Positions 61,276-64,000 of a stretch of DNA of 64,000 nt are shown one piece after another (positions within the stretch are counted from its first letter, which is position 1; every line of letters begins with the position of its first letter). Under the pieces are notes generated by a model that was given only the letters and a program-made list of their open reading frames with translations, was not told the DNA's origin and ran no database searches. The DNA is taken from NCBI GenBank assembly GCA_947846985.1, contig CANTUZ010000011.1, forward strand, positions 28,205,589 to 28,269,588. The letters are read 5' to 3'. This DNA comes from Fratercula arctica (Eukaryota; Chordata; Aves; Charadriiformes; Alcidae). The translations under genes and the position numbers were made by a program.

Positions 61276-64000
61276 GGAAAGAAGCTGGAAAGTTCCCTGA
61301 CAGCCAGGCCACTTGCCAGCTGTATCTCATGTTGCAGTGGATCCTCTGTCACTAGTTTTTAAACGGTGATTTCAAAACTGAAACTGCCCTAAAAATTTGT
61401 TCCTATTTCTGGCCTTTTGGGGCCCAGGTTGCACAGGAGGTCACAGTGGATGGTCACGTTGGTGCCCCTCTGCCCTTACTTCTGATTTACTCTCCAGCAT
61501 CTCCAAATCTCACTGATGATCCTTAGCATTTGTGACTTGCAAGAATCCCATTAAAAGACCACGGGCTATCACAGCAACCCACTCTGGGGTGGGTAACTGC
61601 CCCCAGAGTCAGTAAATGCTGCACAGTGACATTATTCTGGGGTCAGTCTTACCCTTCTGCATGTGGGCACCTTGTTCTGCTCCCACTGGCACTGGGCCTT
61701 TCACTGCCCAGGATGTCCTCGCACTCAGAAAGACCTCAAATTTTTTCCTAGATAAGAAAAATCCTCCACTGATCCCAAACTCTCCTAACCCATGGAGAAT
61801 ATCCTTGGGGAATATCCTCTTTACCATCTCCAGGAAGGATTCCTGCACACCCTCCCATCCACCTCTTGTGAAAGCAAATGAATGAGGATGTGGCCCCACA
61901 CCCTAATATCGTATATAACACTTTTAATCATCTTACTTATGAAAACTGCTGCGTAAGCTTTTTTTTGTCTCCTGGCTAGTTTCATATTAATATATTATCT
62001 CCCTGCAACTCGTGACTACTTCCAGCTGGCGCCAGAGAAGTAGGAAACTGTTTAGATGCTTTCTCCTGTTCCTATGGCAAAAAGCAAAGAAAGAAAAGGA
62101 GAAAGTATATTACAGAGAATTGAAAACAGGTACCTTTTATTAGTGTAGCTGATAGTGCTGTACAGTTCACTGTTCTGGTTTAATTGGGCTACATATTGAT
62201 TTGATTGTGGCAATGAAAATAGATGAATGTTCCTTAATTACATTTTAAATTCAACTTTCTGAGGCTGAAGGTGCTTTTGAAAATCACACGTAGCTGCCAG
62301 CCTCTCCACAACGCGGGTCGACTTAAAGTTCCGCTAATGCTGAGTGGTTCTGCCCAATGCTGAACCAGCGCAAAGCCTTCATTAAAATAAAAAGGAGCTC
62401 TATAATGATATTTACATGACATTCAAAGTGCTCTTTGTTCTTACAATAAAATACATTCCAGATAATTCCACACTACTAACCATAGCTCCTATTATTCAAT
62501 TTTGCGATTTTTCTTATGTAAGCAAAGTTTTTTTTGTAACATGTCCACTAATTATTACTTTTGTAAGGAAAGGTTCAGAAGTATTTAGACTCCTCGGAGA
62601 GTGAAGACAAATGCATTATAGAAATAATGCATTTAGCCTCCAGGAGTAACCCTCAGCTCAGTTATAAAAGCTCTTGCCAGTCAAATCTACAGAATACGAT
62701 TTGATTCAACTCTAGGGGAGGAAAGAGAAACACTTGCCTGCCTCCAAAGTTCAAGCAAAGATGCTTGAATTGCAGCTGCCAAGATGGGAGGTGGCAGAAA
62801 ATGGAGGATTTGAATCTAGGGGGAGAATAAGTAAAAAAAATATTTATACATTCTGTCGTTCAGCTCTAATTGCTTCAAAGATTATTTATTTTTCATTTTT
62901 TTTGGAAAATAGCTTGCAGCTTCTTAACATATTTTTCAAAGAAGGAGCTGGAAGGCATAATAAAAAGCAAGCAGGGATATGCTTTCCGAATAGACTGAAA
63001 TAATTAATGTGAGAATGCTTCCGCTTGAGCATTTTTTATGAACAAAAAATACATTATTTTTGCTTTTAAATTGGAGATAATTTGTTACACGGAAGTGGTG
63101 GTTTCTTTAATCTTGAAATAATGCTAATTATAATGGTATTTGGAATCTGAATTTTTGCAAAGCTATTCCCTTGTTTGCTGCTGACATAACGAAGCTACTT
63201 AAAGACTTCAGAGGCTTGCGGCACAGTCCCAACTTTGTTGGTCTGTTGTCCCTCCTTGGTTTCCCAGTCCCAGACCTCATTACTCCTCTGATTTGACCGT
63301 GTGTGGGTTTCATCTACTGTAGTTCACAGCCGCTCCGCAAGCAGTTGGTTAGGACAATCCATGGTCTAAACACAACCTTCTTATGCTTCCTTCGTTAATA
63401 CCAGCTCTCCCCAGAGAGCGACCAAAGCTCACGGTGACAGGTAAGCCTAACGAAACAGCAATGTCTCCCCACGCTATGCTGCACCACAGCACATTTTCAG
63501 GAGGAAGGTAGGAAGGTTGGAAGGTTTTGTCCATCTATTTTTCACTGAAAAACAGCTTTTACTTATTCTGCTTTCATGTACTGTGGGATTGCCAGGGAGC
63601 TTAGTCATGGAGCTGCACCAGGCACCTGCACAAACACCTACAAAAAGCAAAACCAATCTTTGTCCTAAAAAACTTATAGTCCAAGTACATCTCCAATCAG
63701 GTACATGGATGTACTTGGGCACTCCCTTAGCATCCCTTTGATTTCCAATCCAGGCCAGTTTGGTTTAGCAGAGAGATGGGTCCCGAGGCTTGAGGTCCTG
63801 CACGCTCCCCGCCCACGGCAGCCAGAGGTGATGGCCACGCTGCGGGGCCGCCTGGCGGGAATTCAGTGGGTGTATTTACCTTCTGGAAAGCAAATGCGGA
63901 CACTGTGTCTGCAGCCACGGAGTTTCATTTGGCAGAGGAAGTGGTGCTTATCCACCGGGCGAGCCTGACACTCCCTCGTCTCTCATCAGGGCTGTGTACA
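61276..64000. other. Unique DNA to window end, no gene recognised
   Basis: Frames of up to 96 codons at 61609-61899 exist on both strands and resemble nothing known. A GC-richer patch at 63730-63960 contains several CpGs but is not long enough to call an island from sight. A CAG-to-GTAAGC bounded 34 nt segment ends at 63441, without support. Confidence 0.45.

Noticed and set aside
63408..63441. 34 nt segment between CAG and GTAAGC
   Set aside because: Too short, no continuing frame and no partner exon.
63727..63968. CpG-containing patch as a possible promoter island
   Set aside because: Too short and with too few CpGs by eye; no associated first-exon signal.
1..64000. CRISPR arrays, operons, phage or plasmid systems
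   Set aside because: No regularly spaced repeats, no long tightly packed ORFs, no ribosome-binding pattern; the DNA is vertebrate.

Overview
The window reads as vertebrate nuclear DNA, most likely from a bird. The clearest evidence is three copies of the CR1 LINE. Two end in the (TCATAGAA)n octamer that closes sauropsid CR1 elements, and the third is a much older reverse-transcriptase fragment. Recognisable repeats are otherwise sparse, which fits a bird better than a turtle or crocodilian. There are no operons, prokaryotic ribosome-binding sites, CRISPR arrays or phage genes. All long open frames are shorter than 180 codons and none resembles a known host protein.

Layout. 1-7990: unique non-coding DNA. 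7991-8139: a short antisense CR1 tail. 8140-16310: unique DNA holding a candidate pair of very small coding exons (11720-11778 and 11854-11883) and an AT-rich stretch with octamer and homeodomain-type sites (12240-13520). 16297-16721: a 5'-truncated antisense CR1 carrying the last ~94 codons of its ORF2. It is bounded by a near-perfect 10 bp duplication and is joined at its 5' end to an inverted copy of DNA lying ~0.65 kb upstream of the insertion site. 16722-28943: unique DNA with a few ancient repeat relics. 28944-29150: an ancient repeat end present in both orientations. 29549-29787: exon-like segments with an ATG. 33359-35177: two 98%-identical 125 bp copies in direct order. 38173-38671: a T41 tract and an (AAT)17 microsatellite. 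39679-39812: a perfect 2 x 66 bp tandem duplication. 41418-48727: several decayed ancient amniote repeats, including two MIR/L2-tail SINE-like copies. 54646-54675: a T30 tract. 60660-61275: an old CR1 reverse-transcriptase fragment.

Overall this is a gene-poor intronic or intergenic interval. I found no undescribed multi-gene system. The best-supported unusual event is the chimeric CR1 insertion near 16.3-16.7 kb, whose structure points to a template switch during target-primed reverse transcription. Next come the dispersed 125 bp duplication and the tiny phase-compatible exon pair near 11.8 kb. Family assignments rest on recall of consensus sequences, not on a search, and the host gene, if the window is intronic, is not identified.
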